A DNA stretch of 64,000 bases. It comes from Planctomycetota bacterium. Its GTDB lineage: Bacteria; Planctomycetota; GCA-002687715; DRQF01. The stretch lies in the NCBI GenBank assembly GCA_020639295.1, contig JACKGY010000004.1, forward strand, positions 372,001 through 436,000, given 5' to 3'. The notes below the pieces were generated by a model. That model saw nothing but the letters and a program-made list of their open reading frames with translations, did not search any database and was not told where the DNA came from. The translations under genes were made by a program, and so were the position numbers. Each line of letters begins with the position of its first letter. Within the stretch, counting starts at the first letter, position 1. Positions 52,249 through 61,180 of the stretch are shown piece by piece.

Positions 52249-53666
52249 GCCTCGATCTGGATCGACTGCCGGAGGAGGAGCTGGGCTCCTGGGGCATGCT
52301 CCAGCGCGCGCGCTGTCGCGTGCTGCGCCCCCGCAGTCGTGAGGAACTGGTCGCCCAGGTCGCCGAGCTCTCCTGTCGCGAACGGCCCTTCGCCCTGCGG
52401 GGTGGGGGTAACAGCTACGGCGATCCGGCGCAGCTCGATGGTGGCTTCGTGCTCGATCTCTCCGGGCTCGACGCGGTGCTCGACTGGCAGCCCGAGCAGG
52501 GGCGGATCAGCGTCGAGCCGGGGCTCAGCTTCGAGGGGCTCTGGCGGCGCGTCCTGCCGGAGGGTTGGTGGCCCGCCGTCAGCCCGGGAACGATGAAGGT
52601 CACCATGGGAGGCGCTGCGGCCTTCGATGTCCATGGCAAGAACCACTTCCGCGCCGGCAGCTTCCGCGATCACGTGCTCGGACTCGAGCTGCTGACGCCG
52701 GCCGGCGAGACCCTTCATCTCTCCAGGCAGCACGATCCCGATCTCTTCGCGGCGGTCCTGGGCTGTGGCGGCCTGCTCGGCATCATCACCCGACTCGATC
52801 TCCGGCTTCATCGTCTTCACGGCGGCCGGGTTGCCGTCCGCCCCCTGGCGGTGGCGTCCTTCGAGGAGATGGTGACGGTCTTCGAGCGCGAGATCGCCAG
52901 CGTCGACTACGCGGTCGGCTGGCACGATCTGCTCGCCGCCGGCGAGGCGCGGGGGCGCGGGATCATCCACCTGGCACGCTACCCGGAGGCGGGCGAGGAC
53001 CCGGAGGGCGAGGCCTACCTCGACCCCGCGCGCCACGCGCTGCCGGCGCGACTCTTCGGCATCTGGCCGATGGCCTGGCTCTGGCCGCTGCTCGGCCTCA
53101 CTCTCAACGTTCCCGGCATGCGCCTGGTGAATGCGCTGAAGATGCGCTCCGGTCGTCGCGCAGAGCGCCGGGGCGAATTCCTCGAGCCCCTCGCGCTCTT
53201 CCACTACCTGCTCGACCAGGTCCCGAACTGGAAGCGCGCCTATCGACCGGGAGGGCTGATCCAGTTCCAGTCCTTCGTGCCGGTGGCGACGGCGGCCGAG
53301 ACCTTCATGAGCCTGGCCGGGATCTGCCATCGACACGGGATGCCGCCATTCCTCTGCGTCACCAAGCGTCACCGCGAAACCGATGCCCTGATCGGCTACG
53401 CCCGTGACGGCTACTCCCAGGCGCTCGACATCCGGGTCGCCCCCGGTCACGAGGCCGCGGTCGAACGGCTCTGTCGCGAACTCGAGGAGCGGGTCTTCGC
53501 CGCCGGTGGCGCCCTCTACCTCGCCAAGGACGCCATGCTTCGCCCCTCCGGTCTGCGCGCCTTCCTGGACGCCGATCGTCTCGATCGTCTGGCGGCGCTC
53601 AAACGCAGGCTCGATCCGGCCGGACTCCTACGCAGCGACCAGGCCGCGCGCCTCGAGATTCCCTGA
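52245..53666 (+). CDS. FAD-binding oxidoreductase, DprE1-like
   Basis: 473 residues, vanillyl-alcohol-oxidase-type flavoprotein. LRGGGNSYGD (FAD site, about 49-58), VSPGTMKVTMGG and FDVHGKNHFRAGSF (about 127-140, the DprE1 HGKNH motif), GLIQFQSFVP and YLAKDAMLRP (about 425-434, with the active-site Lys of the family). DprE1 oxidises the C2 hydroxyl of decaprenylphosphoryl ribose in making arabinose donors. TTG start overlapping the SDR stop; a later ATG at 52296 is an alternative. Cytoplasmic or membrane-associated. Confidence 0.82.
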   Translation: MSLDLDRLPEEELGSWGMLQRARCRVLRPRSREELVAQVAELSCRERPFALRGGGNSYGDPAQLDGGFVLDLSGLDAVLDWQPEQGRISVEPGLSFEGLWRRVLPEGWWPAVSPGTMKVTMGGAAAFDVHGKNHFRAGSFRDHVLGLELLTPAGETLHLSRQHDPDLFAAVLGCGGLLGIITRLDLRLHRLHGGRVAVRPLAVASFEEMVTVFEREIASVDYAVGWHDLLAAGEARGRGIIHLARYPEAGEDPEGEAYLDPARHALPARLFGIWPMAWLWPLLGLTLNVPGMRLVNALKMRSGRRAERRGEFLEPLALFHYLLDQVPNWKRAYRPGGLIQFQSFVPVATAAETFMSLAGICHRHGMPPFLCVTKRHRETDALIGYARDGYSQALDIRVAPGHEAAVERLCRELEERVFAAGGALYLAKDAMLRPSGLRAFLDADRLDRLAALKRRLDPAGLLRSDQAARLEIP

Positions 53667-53769
53667 GCCCGACCCACGACGCCGAGCCGGCCGAATCGTC
53701 GTCCTCGCCCGTGGCGGCGGCGCGCGATCCGAGTCAGGATGGGCGCGTTCCGGAACCGGAGGACGAGAG

Positions 53770-54096
53770 ATGGCGAAACAGGACACGGTGATCTGCCACT
53801 ATCGCGTGCGCCGGGGGCAGGAGGCGGCCTTCGAGGAACTCCTGCGTCGTCATTGGCCCACCCTCGATCGCCTTGGGCTCGTCGTCGGCGAACCCTCGCG
53901 GATCTACCGTGGTGAGGAGGGCGGCGCGCCGATCTACTACGAGATCTTCACCTGGAAGGACGGCGAGCAGGGTTCCCGTCAGGCCCACGAGAGCCCCGAG
54001 GTCGGCGAGATCTGGCGTGCGATGGGGGCCCTGGTCGAAGAGCGCGACGGGCGCCCCATGTTCGAGTTCCCCCACGTCACGCCGCTCGCGGTCTGA
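53770..54096 (+). CDS. small ABM-like dimeric alpha/beta-barrel protein
   Basis: 108 residues. VICHYRVRRGQEAAFEELLR and the HESPEVGEIWRAMGALVEE region give the beta-alpha-beta pattern of antibiotic-biosynthesis-monooxygenase-like proteins. The fold covers heme degradation, quinone oxidation and unknown roles, so no function is assigned. GGAGG precedes ATG 53770. A longer in-frame extension is rejected. 103 bases after the DprE1-like gene on the same strand. Confidence 0.7.
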   Translation: MAKQDTVICHYRVRRGQEAAFEELLRRHWPTLDRLGLVVGEPSRIYRGEEGGAPIYYEIFTWKDGEQGSRQAHESPEVGEIWRAMGALVEERDGRPMFEFPHVTPLAV

Positions 54097-54147
54097 GCGC
54101 GTCGGGGGCGGCGCGAAGGCCCGGCTGCGGGCTCTCGCGCGCGCCAG

Positions 54148-54175
54148 GCCGCGAGGCCCCTTGCGGGCTCGCGGC
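54148..54175. terminator. hairpin between convergent genes
   Basis: GCCGCGAGGCCC / GGGCTCGCGGC with one bulged G, in the 87-base gap between the ABM-like gene (plus) and the helical protein gene (minus). No U-run on either side; could serve as a weak bidirectional terminator. Confidence 0.4.
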
Positions 54176-54183
54176 GGCGGCGG

Positions 54184-54498
54184 TCAGGAGGACTCGTCCT
54201 CCTTCTCGTGCTGGAAGTGCGCGCCGGCCTTCCGGAACTTGTCGCCCAGCTCGTGCCAGATCTTCTCGGTCTCGAAGAGCAGCTTGCGATAGCCGTCGCC
54301 GCTCGACTTCTGCACCTCGTGGAGCTTCTGGCGAGCGTGCTCGAGGCCATGATGCAGATCGTCGACGACCTTCTTCTTGAGGTCGCGCGCCTCCATGCCG
54401 CCGAGGTGCATCTTGAGCCGGAACTCGTCCAGCATCGCCTTGAAGGTGCTGTACTCGCCCTCGAAGTGGTCGACGAAGACGGTCTTGTCGATGGTCAT
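54184..54498 (-). CDS. hypothetical helical protein
   Basis: 104 residues, not recognised. Highly charged and alpha-helical throughout, with coiled-coil-like spacing (MEARDLKKKVVDDLHHGLEH, LFETEKIWHELGDKFRKAG); no membrane segment or signal peptide. AAAGGAGA about 7 bases before the ATG supports the start. Followed by the convergent ABM gene. Possibly co-transcribed with the methyltransferase-like gene 93 bases upstream. A CCGCGG..CCGCGG inverted repeat lies just upstream (about 54515-54531). Confidence 0.7.
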   Translation of the reverse strand: MTIDKTVFVDHFEGEYSTFKAMLDEFRLKMHLGGMEARDLKKKVVDDLHHGLEHARQKLHEVQKSSGDGYRKLLFETEKIWHELGDKFRKAGAHFQHEKEDESS

Positions 54499-54591
54499 GA
54501 CTCGTCTCCTTTCCGCGGTTCATGGACCGCGGGAAGAAGGCGCGCAATCTTCGTGCCGGCCCCGACGCCACGTTTCCATCCATCGGATCGA

Positions 54592-55200
54592 TCAGCACTT
54601 GCGCAAGAGTCGCAGGCCCTCGACGCCGTTGTAGCTGAGGAAGAGCGCGCCGCTTCCCGCAACCCGGTCGAACAGGCGTTCGAAGAGCCCCTGCTCGCCC
54701 GGCCAGGGGTAGGCGTAGACCAGGTCGGCGTCGGCGGGGTCGAGGTCGAGGAGCTCGTGGCCGTCGAGGCCACCATCGCCGATCCAGAAGCCCTCGCCGG
54801 CCTCCTCGACCGCGTCCTGGGCCGCGGTCGGGACGCAGCTGCCGCAGACGAAGGCGCAGGAGACGCCGAGCTCGTCGGCCAGTTCCTCGGCCTGGTCCAC
54901 GAGTTCGGGGAGGATCTCGATGCCCTGGGCCTCGTAACCGATCTCGGCCGCGACCATCGTGATGATGCCCAGGCCGGAACCCCACTCGACGAAGAGGTCG
55001 CCGGCGAGCAGGGGATGCTCGCGCAGGCTCAGCAACGCCAGGGCCACGAGCTGATGATCGGCCGGGACGAAGCCGGCCAGTTCGCCGTCACGGCGATGCC
55101 GTCCGAAGCTCTCGATGACCTCCTCGCCGCGACGGATGATCTGCCGCAGTCGTCGGGGCAGATCCTGATCGAGCTCGAGATCGACCGGTTCAAGGGCCAT
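54592..55200 (-). CDS. SAM-dependent methyltransferase-like protein
   Basis: 202 residues. Rossmann-type motif I FVEWGSGLGIITMVAAEIG (70-88) and acidic motif II GIEI (93-96). The usual GxGxG is WGSGLG, and motif IV (DADLVYAYPWPGEQGLF) is plausible but unlike the common families. The C-terminal half is short, so the substrate cannot be inferred. Starts at ATG 55200, 76 bases from the metalloprotease stop. Confidence 0.65.
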   Translation of the reverse strand: MALEPVDLELDQDLPRRLRQIIRRGEEVIESFGRHRRDGELAGFVPADHQLVALALLSLREHPLLAGDLFVEWGSGLGIITMVAAEIGYEAQGIEILPELVDQAEELADELGVSCAFVCGSCVPTAAQDAVEEAGEGFWIGDGGLDGHELLDLDPADADLVYAYPWPGEQGLFERLFDRVAGSGALFLSYNGVEGLRLLRKC

Positions 55201-55276
55201 GCGCGGGTCTCCTCCCGATCGCGAATTCGTTGGCCCTCAGGCACCGGTCGCCGGCGAACCCGCTCCGACCGGGCGA

Positions 55277-57547
55277 TCAGTCCGCCAGCTTCAGGAGGTG
55301 GTTCTTCAGCTTCAGGTCCAGGGCCGCCAGGACATCATCGCCGAAGACCGCGGTCAGGGCGACCTCCATGGCCAGCCCCTCGCGCAATTTGCCCAGGTAG
55401 GCGTCGAAGAGCGGCCGTCCCCAGTCGTCGTTCAGCAGGAAGTGCAGCGTCAGCCAGGCCTGGCCGTAGTGCTGGATGATGGCCATCGGGTCCTGGAAGT
55501 CCCGCGGGGAGAAGCGCAGGAACCGGGCGCTGGGCACCAGTACCGAACCCTCCAGCACGCGCAGGTAGTCGCGGCGGGTCTCGCCCACCTTCCACTTGCC
55601 GTATTCGAGCTTGCCGGTCTCGTTGTAGACCGCCAGCCCCTCGTTGAGCCAGATCGGCGCGTTCGGCAGCACCCGATCCAGGTACTGGTGGAAGCCCTCG
55701 TGGCGGATCGTCTGGTCCATGGTCTCGCGGGTCGGCGCGTTCCAGATCAGGAGCTGCTTGAGCATCGGCGTGAACAGCCCGAGCGAGCCCCGCGGCCGGC
55801 CGCCGAAGACCTCGTTGGCGAAGTCGAGGTAGCCGTCCTGTCCGGCGAAGACGAAGACCGCGAAGGGCGCCTCCTCGACCTCCGGGGGCGCGACCAGTTC
55901 CTTCGAGAAGACCTCGTAGCCCTGCTCGAGGATGGCCGCCGTCTGACGGCAGACCTTGCTGTCGATGTCCGAGACCACCAGGTAGTGCTCGCTCCGATGC
56001 TCGAAGCGACGGCTGAAGACGGGGCCCTTCAGGGCCTTCACCAGGCTTCGATTGAGCTCGCGCAGCTTGTCGGAGTCGACGCCGCGACCGATGGCCAGAT
56101 CGAGGATGTCCTTGCCGTCCTGGGCGCGACCGGCGACCAGCAGGACCGGGATCGCGGTCTCGTAGGCCAGGGCTTCATCCGGGTGGGCCTCCAACAGGGT
56201 CCGGGCCGCTCGGGTGGCCTCCGCCCGTCGTTCCAGGGCCAGGAGCGCCTCGACCCGAAGCACCTCCGCGTCGAGGTGGCCGGGTTCCTGCCCTTCGAGT
56301 TCCGCGAGCTTGTCGAGCACGCCGCTCCAGTCGCCCTCGATCGCGGCGATCCTGGTCTCGAGCCAGAGCGCGCCGTTGGCGTCGAGGCCACGCTCCTGGG
56401 CCTTGGCGAGCATGGCCCGGGCCGTGGCGACGTCGGCCTTGTCGATGGCCTCGAAGAAGTTCTCGACCGGCGAGGGGTGGATCGCGTCGAGATTGCCGGG
56501 GCGGGGGCGCTTCGCAGCGGTCGGTCGCACTTCTGACCGCGTTCCGCCGGCGATCGACGTCCCGTCGCTCCCGGTCGTGGGGCCGGGTTCGCCGGCCGGA
56601 ACGGACTGGCCGGGGGACTCGATGGCCTCGAAGAGCCAGGCGGGCAGGACCGCCTTCGGGTCGAAGCGCTCGTCGAAGCGCCGTCTCTGGAAGGCGAGGG
56701 CACCATCGAGCCGATCCTGGAGGAAGGCCGGCTCGGCCTTGCCGGAGATCTTCAGCTTGGCCCCCGGGAGTCCGTCCGTGGGCAGGGCGATGCAGCCGAA
56801 CCGGCCGTCGTTGTCGTGGCGGACGATCGGTCGGTTGTCGATCACCAGCTCGATGCTCCGGGTGGTGACCTTCACCCGGAAATCGAGACCGTCCCGGCGT
56901 CCGGTCCACTTCAGCGACGCGGTCTTCGCCTCGCCGATCTTGCCCTTCTCGACCCTTGCGATGCTGCCCTGGATGTCGATGGCCAGCGGCAAGCCGTCGA
57001 CCACCAGGACGAGCAGGGACATCCCGCAGATGTAGCCCTCGTCCTCGCCCTGCATCACCATGATCCCGGTGAGCTGCTTGGTCGGGACCGAGATGTCGAC
57101 CGTGTAGGGACCCGCGAACTGGACCTTGTGGATGCATAGGTCGCCGGCGATCTGGAAGTCGGACTTCGAGTCCGGATCGGCGGACCATTTGGCCGCCTCC
57201 TTCCCGATGTCGTACTCGAGCGTGAGTTGACCGGTGTTCAGGCTGTACTTGCTGAGCTTGCCGCTGACCAGATCCTTGGGATCGGGGCGCTTCATCACCG
57301 CGGCGAAGTCGATCCGCCGGCGCAGCTCGACGAGCTCCTCGCGGCGGGCGCGGACGTAGTCACGTTCCGCATGGGCCTCGAGCAGGTCATCGAGCCCCTT
57401 GCCGGCCCGGCGATGGTCCTTGCGCTCGAGGAAACGCTCGATCCTGGCCAGCTCCTCGGTGAAGGCCGCGATGCCGACCTGCGCGGCGATCGGCCCGCCG
57501 AGCATGACGACGACCAGGGCGGCCAGCAGAAAGCGCGTCGACCTCAT
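55277..57547 (-). CDS. exported zinc metalloprotease-like protein (DUF1570-type)
   Basis: 756 residues. Signal peptide 1-23 (STRFLLAALVVVMLGGPIAA). An N-terminal half with a lectin-like beta region (about 120-280), a Pro/Ser linker, then tetratricopeptide-like helices (about 370-480), and a C-terminal gluzincin-like core: IRHEGFHQYL (HExxH at about 616-620) and WLNEGLAVY with the third zinc ligand Glu about 20 residues later. This pattern is that of planctomycete DUF1570 proteins. GGAGG precedes the ATG. Promoter-like TTCACC-17-TATGGT upstream. Confidence 0.85.
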   Translation of the reverse strand: MRSTRFLLAALVVVMLGGPIAAQVGIAAFTEELARIERFLERKDHRRAGKGLDDLLEAHAERDYVRARREELVELRRRIDFAAVMKRPDPKDLVSGKLSKYSLNTGQLTLEYDIGKEAAKWSADPDSKSDFQIAGDLCIHKVQFAGPYTVDISVPTKQLTGIMVMQGEDEGYICGMSLLVLVVDGLPLAIDIQGSIARVEKGKIGEAKTASLKWTGRRDGLDFRVKVTTRSIELVIDNRPIVRHDNDGRFGCIALPTDGLPGAKLKISGKAEPAFLQDRLDGALAFQRRRFDERFDPKAVLPAWLFEAIESPGQSVPAGEPGPTTGSDGTSIAGGTRSEVRPTAAKRPRPGNLDAIHPSPVENFFEAIDKADVATARAMLAKAQERGLDANGALWLETRIAAIEGDWSGVLDKLAELEGQEPGHLDAEVLRVEALLALERRAEATRAARTLLEAHPDEALAYETAIPVLLVAGRAQDGKDILDLAIGRGVDSDKLRELNRSLVKALKGPVFSRRFEHRSEHYLVVSDIDSKVCRQTAAILEQGYEVFSKELVAPPEVEEAPFAVFVFAGQDGYLDFANEVFGGRPRGSLGLFTPMLKQLLIWNAPTRETMDQTIRHEGFHQYLDRVLPNAPIWLNEGLAVYNETGKLEYGKWKVGETRRDYLRVLEGSVLVPSARFLRFSPRDFQDPMAIIQHYGQAWLTLHFLLNDDWGRPLFDAYLGKLREGLAMEVALTAVFGDDVLAALDLKLKNHLLKLAD

Positions 57548-57578
57548 GAGGAGTCCTCCTACGCTCGAGAACGACCCC

Positions 57579-57607
57579 ACCATAGCCCGGTCCGCCCAGG
57601 AGGTGAA
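57579..57607 (-). promoter_or_regulatory. sigma70-type promoter of the metalloprotease gene
   Basis: On the minus strand TTCACC (57607-57602), 17-base spacer, TATGGT (57584-57579); start near 57572, about 25 bases before the ATG. Moderate match. Confidence 0.5.
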
Positions 57608-57721
57608 CGGTGATTCGTCCCGCGGGCGGGCGCGGTCGGATCGGCAGGCCCCTGGAAGGCCTCGATCGGCCCGGCCTGCGTCAAGGCGCCGCGGCGCCCT
57701 CGGGTCGCCCCGGTCCCGGGA

Positions 57722-60700
57722 TCAGTTGTAGACGATCGCCTGGCGGCCCAGCACCGACTCGAGATCCTCGAAGAGGGCCTCGTTGGCCGAGACCCGAAAA
57801 CCGTTGCCGGCCTGGACGGTGACCCGGCCGAAGTCGGCGGTCTCGATCTCGAAGACCAACGGAATGCGGCCGGGATGGTCGCGCAGCATCCGCTTGATCG
57901 CGACGATCTGCAGGTCGAGGTCGTCGCCGAGGTCGCCCTTGATCCGCAGGGTGAGGCGGCGGGTGAGCTGGCTCTTGGCGCGGTCGAGACCGATCACCTC
58001 GTTGACCTTGAGCGAGGGTTCGCTGCGGCTGGTGTCGACCTCGCCACGCAGGAAGAGGATCTCGTCGGTGCGCACCAGCTCGGCGACGTCCTGGTAGACC
58101 GAGGCGAAGATCACGCAGTCGATCGTGCCGCTGAAATCCTCGAGCTTCACGAAGGCCATGCGCTTGCCCTCGTACTTGCCGCGCTTGGTGAGCATCAGCC
58201 GGACCGAGCGCACGATGCCGCCGACCGTGACCTCGCGATTCTCCTGCAGGCCGGCGAGGTCCTTGATCCGGGCGTTCGAGAGCTTCTCGATCGCGTCGCG
58301 GTAGGCGTTCAGGGGGTGGCCCGACAGGTAGAAACCGAGGGCCGACTTCTCGAGGACGAGGCGCTCGCGCTCGGGCAGCTCGGGCAGGTCCGGGAGCTGG
58401 CTCGAACCGCTCTTCTTCGCCGTCTCCTCCAGCTCCTCCACTCCGAACAGGCCGAGCTGACCGGAGCGGAGGTCGTCCTGCGCGCTCTGGCCGAGCTTGA
58501 GGGCCTCCTCCATCACCGCGAGGTTCTGGGCCCGGTTGCCCTCGAGGGAATCGAGGGCGCCACCGTGGATCAGGGCCTCGAGGCAGCCCTTGTTCATGAC
58601 CTTGGTGTCGACCCGTTCGCAGAGGTCGTAGATGGAAACGAAGGGGCGATCGTCCTGCTCGCGGGCCTGCGCGATCAGTTCGCTGGGCTTCTGGCCGGCC
58701 CCGCGGATCGCGCCCAGCGCGTAGCGGATCTTGGCGTCCTCGACCTCGAACTCGTAGTGGCTCTTGTTGACGTCGGGAGGCAGGATCTCGATGCCCATCA
58801 CCCGGCATTCCTCGATGTACTCGACCGTCTTCTCGATCGCGACCATTTCGCAGGTGAGCAGGGCGGCCATGTACTCGACCGGGTAGTTCGCCTTCAGCCA
58901 GGCGGTCTGGTAGGTGACCAGGGCGTAGGCGGCGGAGTGGCTCTTGTTGAAGCCGTAACCGGCGAAGTACTCGATCTGCTCCCAGATCTGCGTGGCGATG
59001 GCCGGGTCGACGCCGTTGCCCGCGGCCCCATCGACGAACTTCTGCTTGAACTTGTCGAGGATCTCCTTCTTCTTCTTGCCCATGGCCTTGCGCAGGCCGT
59101 CGGCCTCGTTGAGCGAGAAACCGGAGAGCGACGCGGCGATGCGCATCACCTGTTCCTGGTACAGGATGACGCCGTTCGACTCCTCCAGGATCGGCTCCAG
59201 GAGCGGATGGAGGTACTCGATCTTCTCCTCGCCGTGCTTGCGCTTGCAGTACATCTCGTGCATGCCCGAACCGAGCGGTCCCGGGCGGTAGAGCGCGAGC
59301 ACGGCGATCACGTCGTCGAAACGGTCGGCCTCGAGCTTCTTCAGAAGCTCGCGCATGCCGTTGGATTCGAGCTGGAACACGCCGACCGTCTCGGCGCGGC
59401 GGAACAGCTCGTAGGCCTTCGGGTCGTCGAGCGGCAGGGTGTCCACGTCGATCTTCCGACCGGTGGTCTTCTCGATGTTCTTGATCGCCTTGTCGATGAT
59501 CGTCAGCGTTCGCAGGCCGAGGAAGTCCATCTTGAGGAGGCCGACCTCCTCGCAGACGTCCATGGTCCACTGCGTGGTCACCGTGTCGCCGTTCTTCTGG
59601 ATCGGCACGCGCTCGGTCAGCGGCGCGTCGGTGATGATGACGCCGGCGGCATGGACCGAGCTGTGGCGGGCGGCACCCTCGACCTTGAGCGCGATGTCGA
59701 AGAGCTCGCGGTTCTCGTCGTTGGCGTCGCGGAGCTGGCGCAGCTCCTCGTCGGCCTCGAGCGACTTGCTGAGGGTCACGCCCGGGCCGCCCGGGATCTT
59801 CTTGCAGATGGCGTCGACCTCGGGCAGCGGCACGTTGAGGGCGCGGCCGACGTCGCGGATCACGCCCTTGGCCGCCATGGTGCCGAAGGTGATGATCTGG
59901 GCCACGTTGTCGTGGCCGTACTTGCGGGCCACGTAATCGATCACCTTCTCGCGGCCGTCCTTGCAGAAGTCGATGTCGATGTCGGGCATCGAGATGCGCT
60001 CGGCGTTGAGGAAGCGCTCGAAGAGCAGGTCGTAGGCCAGGGGGTCGAGCTTGGTGATGCCCAGCGAGTAGGCGACGATCGAGCCGGCCGCCGAGCCGCG
60101 GCCCGGTCCGACCGGGATGCCGTTCTCGCGGGCGTAGCGGATGAAGTCCCAGACGATCAGGAAGTAGTCGACGAAGCCCATCTTGATGATGACGTCCATC
60201 TCGTACTTCAGGCGTTGCTCGACCTTCTCGCCCCAGCCGGGGTAGAGGCGTTCGATGCCCTCGTAGCAGAGCTGGCGGAAGTACTGCTCGCTGGTCAGGC
60301 CCTCGGGGGTCTCGAAGCGGGGCAGGAAGCGGTTGTCGAAGGAGACGTCGACCTGGCAGCGGTCGGCGATCACCCGGGTGTTCTCGATCGCCGAGAGCTG
60401 GTGCCGGAAGAGCGTCATCATCTCCTCCGGCGAGCGCAGGAACAGGTCGCGCGAGCCCATCTTGAACCGGTTCGGATCGGTCCGGAGCTTGCCGGTGCCG
60501 ATGCAGAGCATCACGTCCTGGGCCTCGTAGTCCTGAGGCAGGAGGTAGTGCACGTCGTTGGTCGCGACCAGCGGCGTGCCGGTCTGCTCGGCCAGCTCGA
60601 TCAGCCGGGCATTGGCCTCGACCTGGAGGTCGATGCCGTTGTCCATCAGCTCGAGGTAGTAGTTGTCGGCGCCGAAGAGTTCCTTGTACTCGGCGATGAT

Positions 60701-61180
60701 GCGCTTGGCGCCCTCCATGCCGTCCGTGCGCATGGTCTGGATCAGCTCGCCACCGAGGCAGCCGGACAGGCAGATGAGGCCCGAGCCCCAGCGCTGCAGG
60801 AGCTCCCGGTCCATGCGCGGCCGGTAGTAGAAGCCCTCGGTGTAGGCGGCGCTCGACAGCTTGATCAGGTTCTGGAAGCCCTCGTTCGTCCGTGCCAGCA
60901 GGGTGACGTGGTAGCTGTTCTTGCCGGTCTTGGCCTTCTCGCGTCCGAAGCGACTGCCGGCGGCGACGTAGCCTTCCATGCCGATCAACGGCTTGATGCC
61001 GTTCTTTCGGGCCGCCTTGTAGAAGGCCACCGAACCGAAGAGGTTGCCGTGGTCGGTGAGCGCGACCGAATCCATGCCCAGCTCCCCCGTGCGCTTCACC
61101 AGATCGTCGAGGCGGCAGTTGCCGTCGAGGAGGGAGTAGTCGCTGTGGACGTGGAGGTGGACGAAGTCGCTGTTCTGCAT
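57722..61180 (-). CDS. dnaE: DNA polymerase III alpha subunit
   Basis: 1152 residues, the main replicative polymerase. N-terminal PHP domain with HLHVHSDYSLLDG (8-20) and TDHGNLFG (41-48), so the PHP metal site is retained; this class often has PHP proofreading or pyrophosphatase activity. Polymerase palm PDIDIDFC (about 396-403). C-terminal OB domain (TVGGIVRSVRLMLTKRG, EDFSGTIDCVIFA, LFLRGEVD). ATG 61180 is the family start; an 82-residue longer frame is rejected because it lies in a leader with a terminator-like element. Confidence 0.98.
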   Translation of the reverse strand: MQNSDFVHLHVHSDYSLLDGNCRLDDLVKRTGELGMDSVALTDHGNLFGSVAFYKAARKNGIKPLIGMEGYVAAGSRFGREKAKTGKNSYHVTLLARTNEGFQNLIKLSSAAYTEGFYYRPRMDRELLQRWGSGLICLSGCLGGELIQTMRTDGMEGAKRIIAEYKELFGADNYYLELMDNGIDLQVEANARLIELAEQTGTPLVATNDVHYLLPQDYEAQDVMLCIGTGKLRTDPNRFKMGSRDLFLRSPEEMMTLFRHQLSAIENTRVIADRCQVDVSFDNRFLPRFETPEGLTSEQYFRQLCYEGIERLYPGWGEKVEQRLKYEMDVIIKMGFVDYFLIVWDFIRYARENGIPVGPGRGSAAGSIVAYSLGITKLDPLAYDLLFERFLNAERISMPDIDIDFCKDGREKVIDYVARKYGHDNVAQIITFGTMAAKGVIRDVGRALNVPLPEVDAICKKIPGGPGVTLSKSLEADEELRQLRDANDENRELFDIALKVEGAARHSSVHAAGVIITDAPLTERVPIQKNGDTVTTQWTMDVCEEVGLLKMDFLGLRTLTIIDKAIKNIEKTTGRKIDVDTLPLDDPKAYELFRRAETVGVFQLESNGMRELLKKLEADRFDDVIAVLALYRPGPLGSGMHEMYCKRKHGEEKIEYLHPLLEPILEESNGVILYQEQVMRIAASLSGFSLNEADGLRKAMGKKKKEILDKFKQKFVDGAAGNGVDPAIATQIWEQIEYFAGYGFNKSHSAAYALVTYQTAWLKANYPVEYMAALLTCEMVAIEKTVEYIEECRVMGIEILPPDVNKSHYEFEVEDAKIRYALGAIRGAGQKPSELIAQAREQDDRPFVSIYDLCERVDTKVMNKGCLEALIHGGALDSLEGNRAQNLAVMEEALKLGQSAQDDLRSGQLGLFGVEELEETAKKSGSSQLPDLPELPERERLVLEKSALGFYLSGHPLNAYRDAIEKLSNARIKDLAGLQENREVTVGGIVRSVRLMLTKRGKYEGKRMAFVKLEDFSGTIDCVIFASVYQDVAELVRTDEILFLRGEVDTSRSEPSLKVNEVIGLDRAKSQLTRRLTLRIKGDLGDDLDLQIVAIKRMLRDHPGRIPLVFEIETADFGRVTVQAGNGFRVSANEALFEDLESVLGRQAIVYN

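Noticed and set aside
52167..53450. Antisense frame across the DprE1-like gene
   Set aside because: The plus-strand frame has FAD and HGKNH motifs; the antisense one has none.
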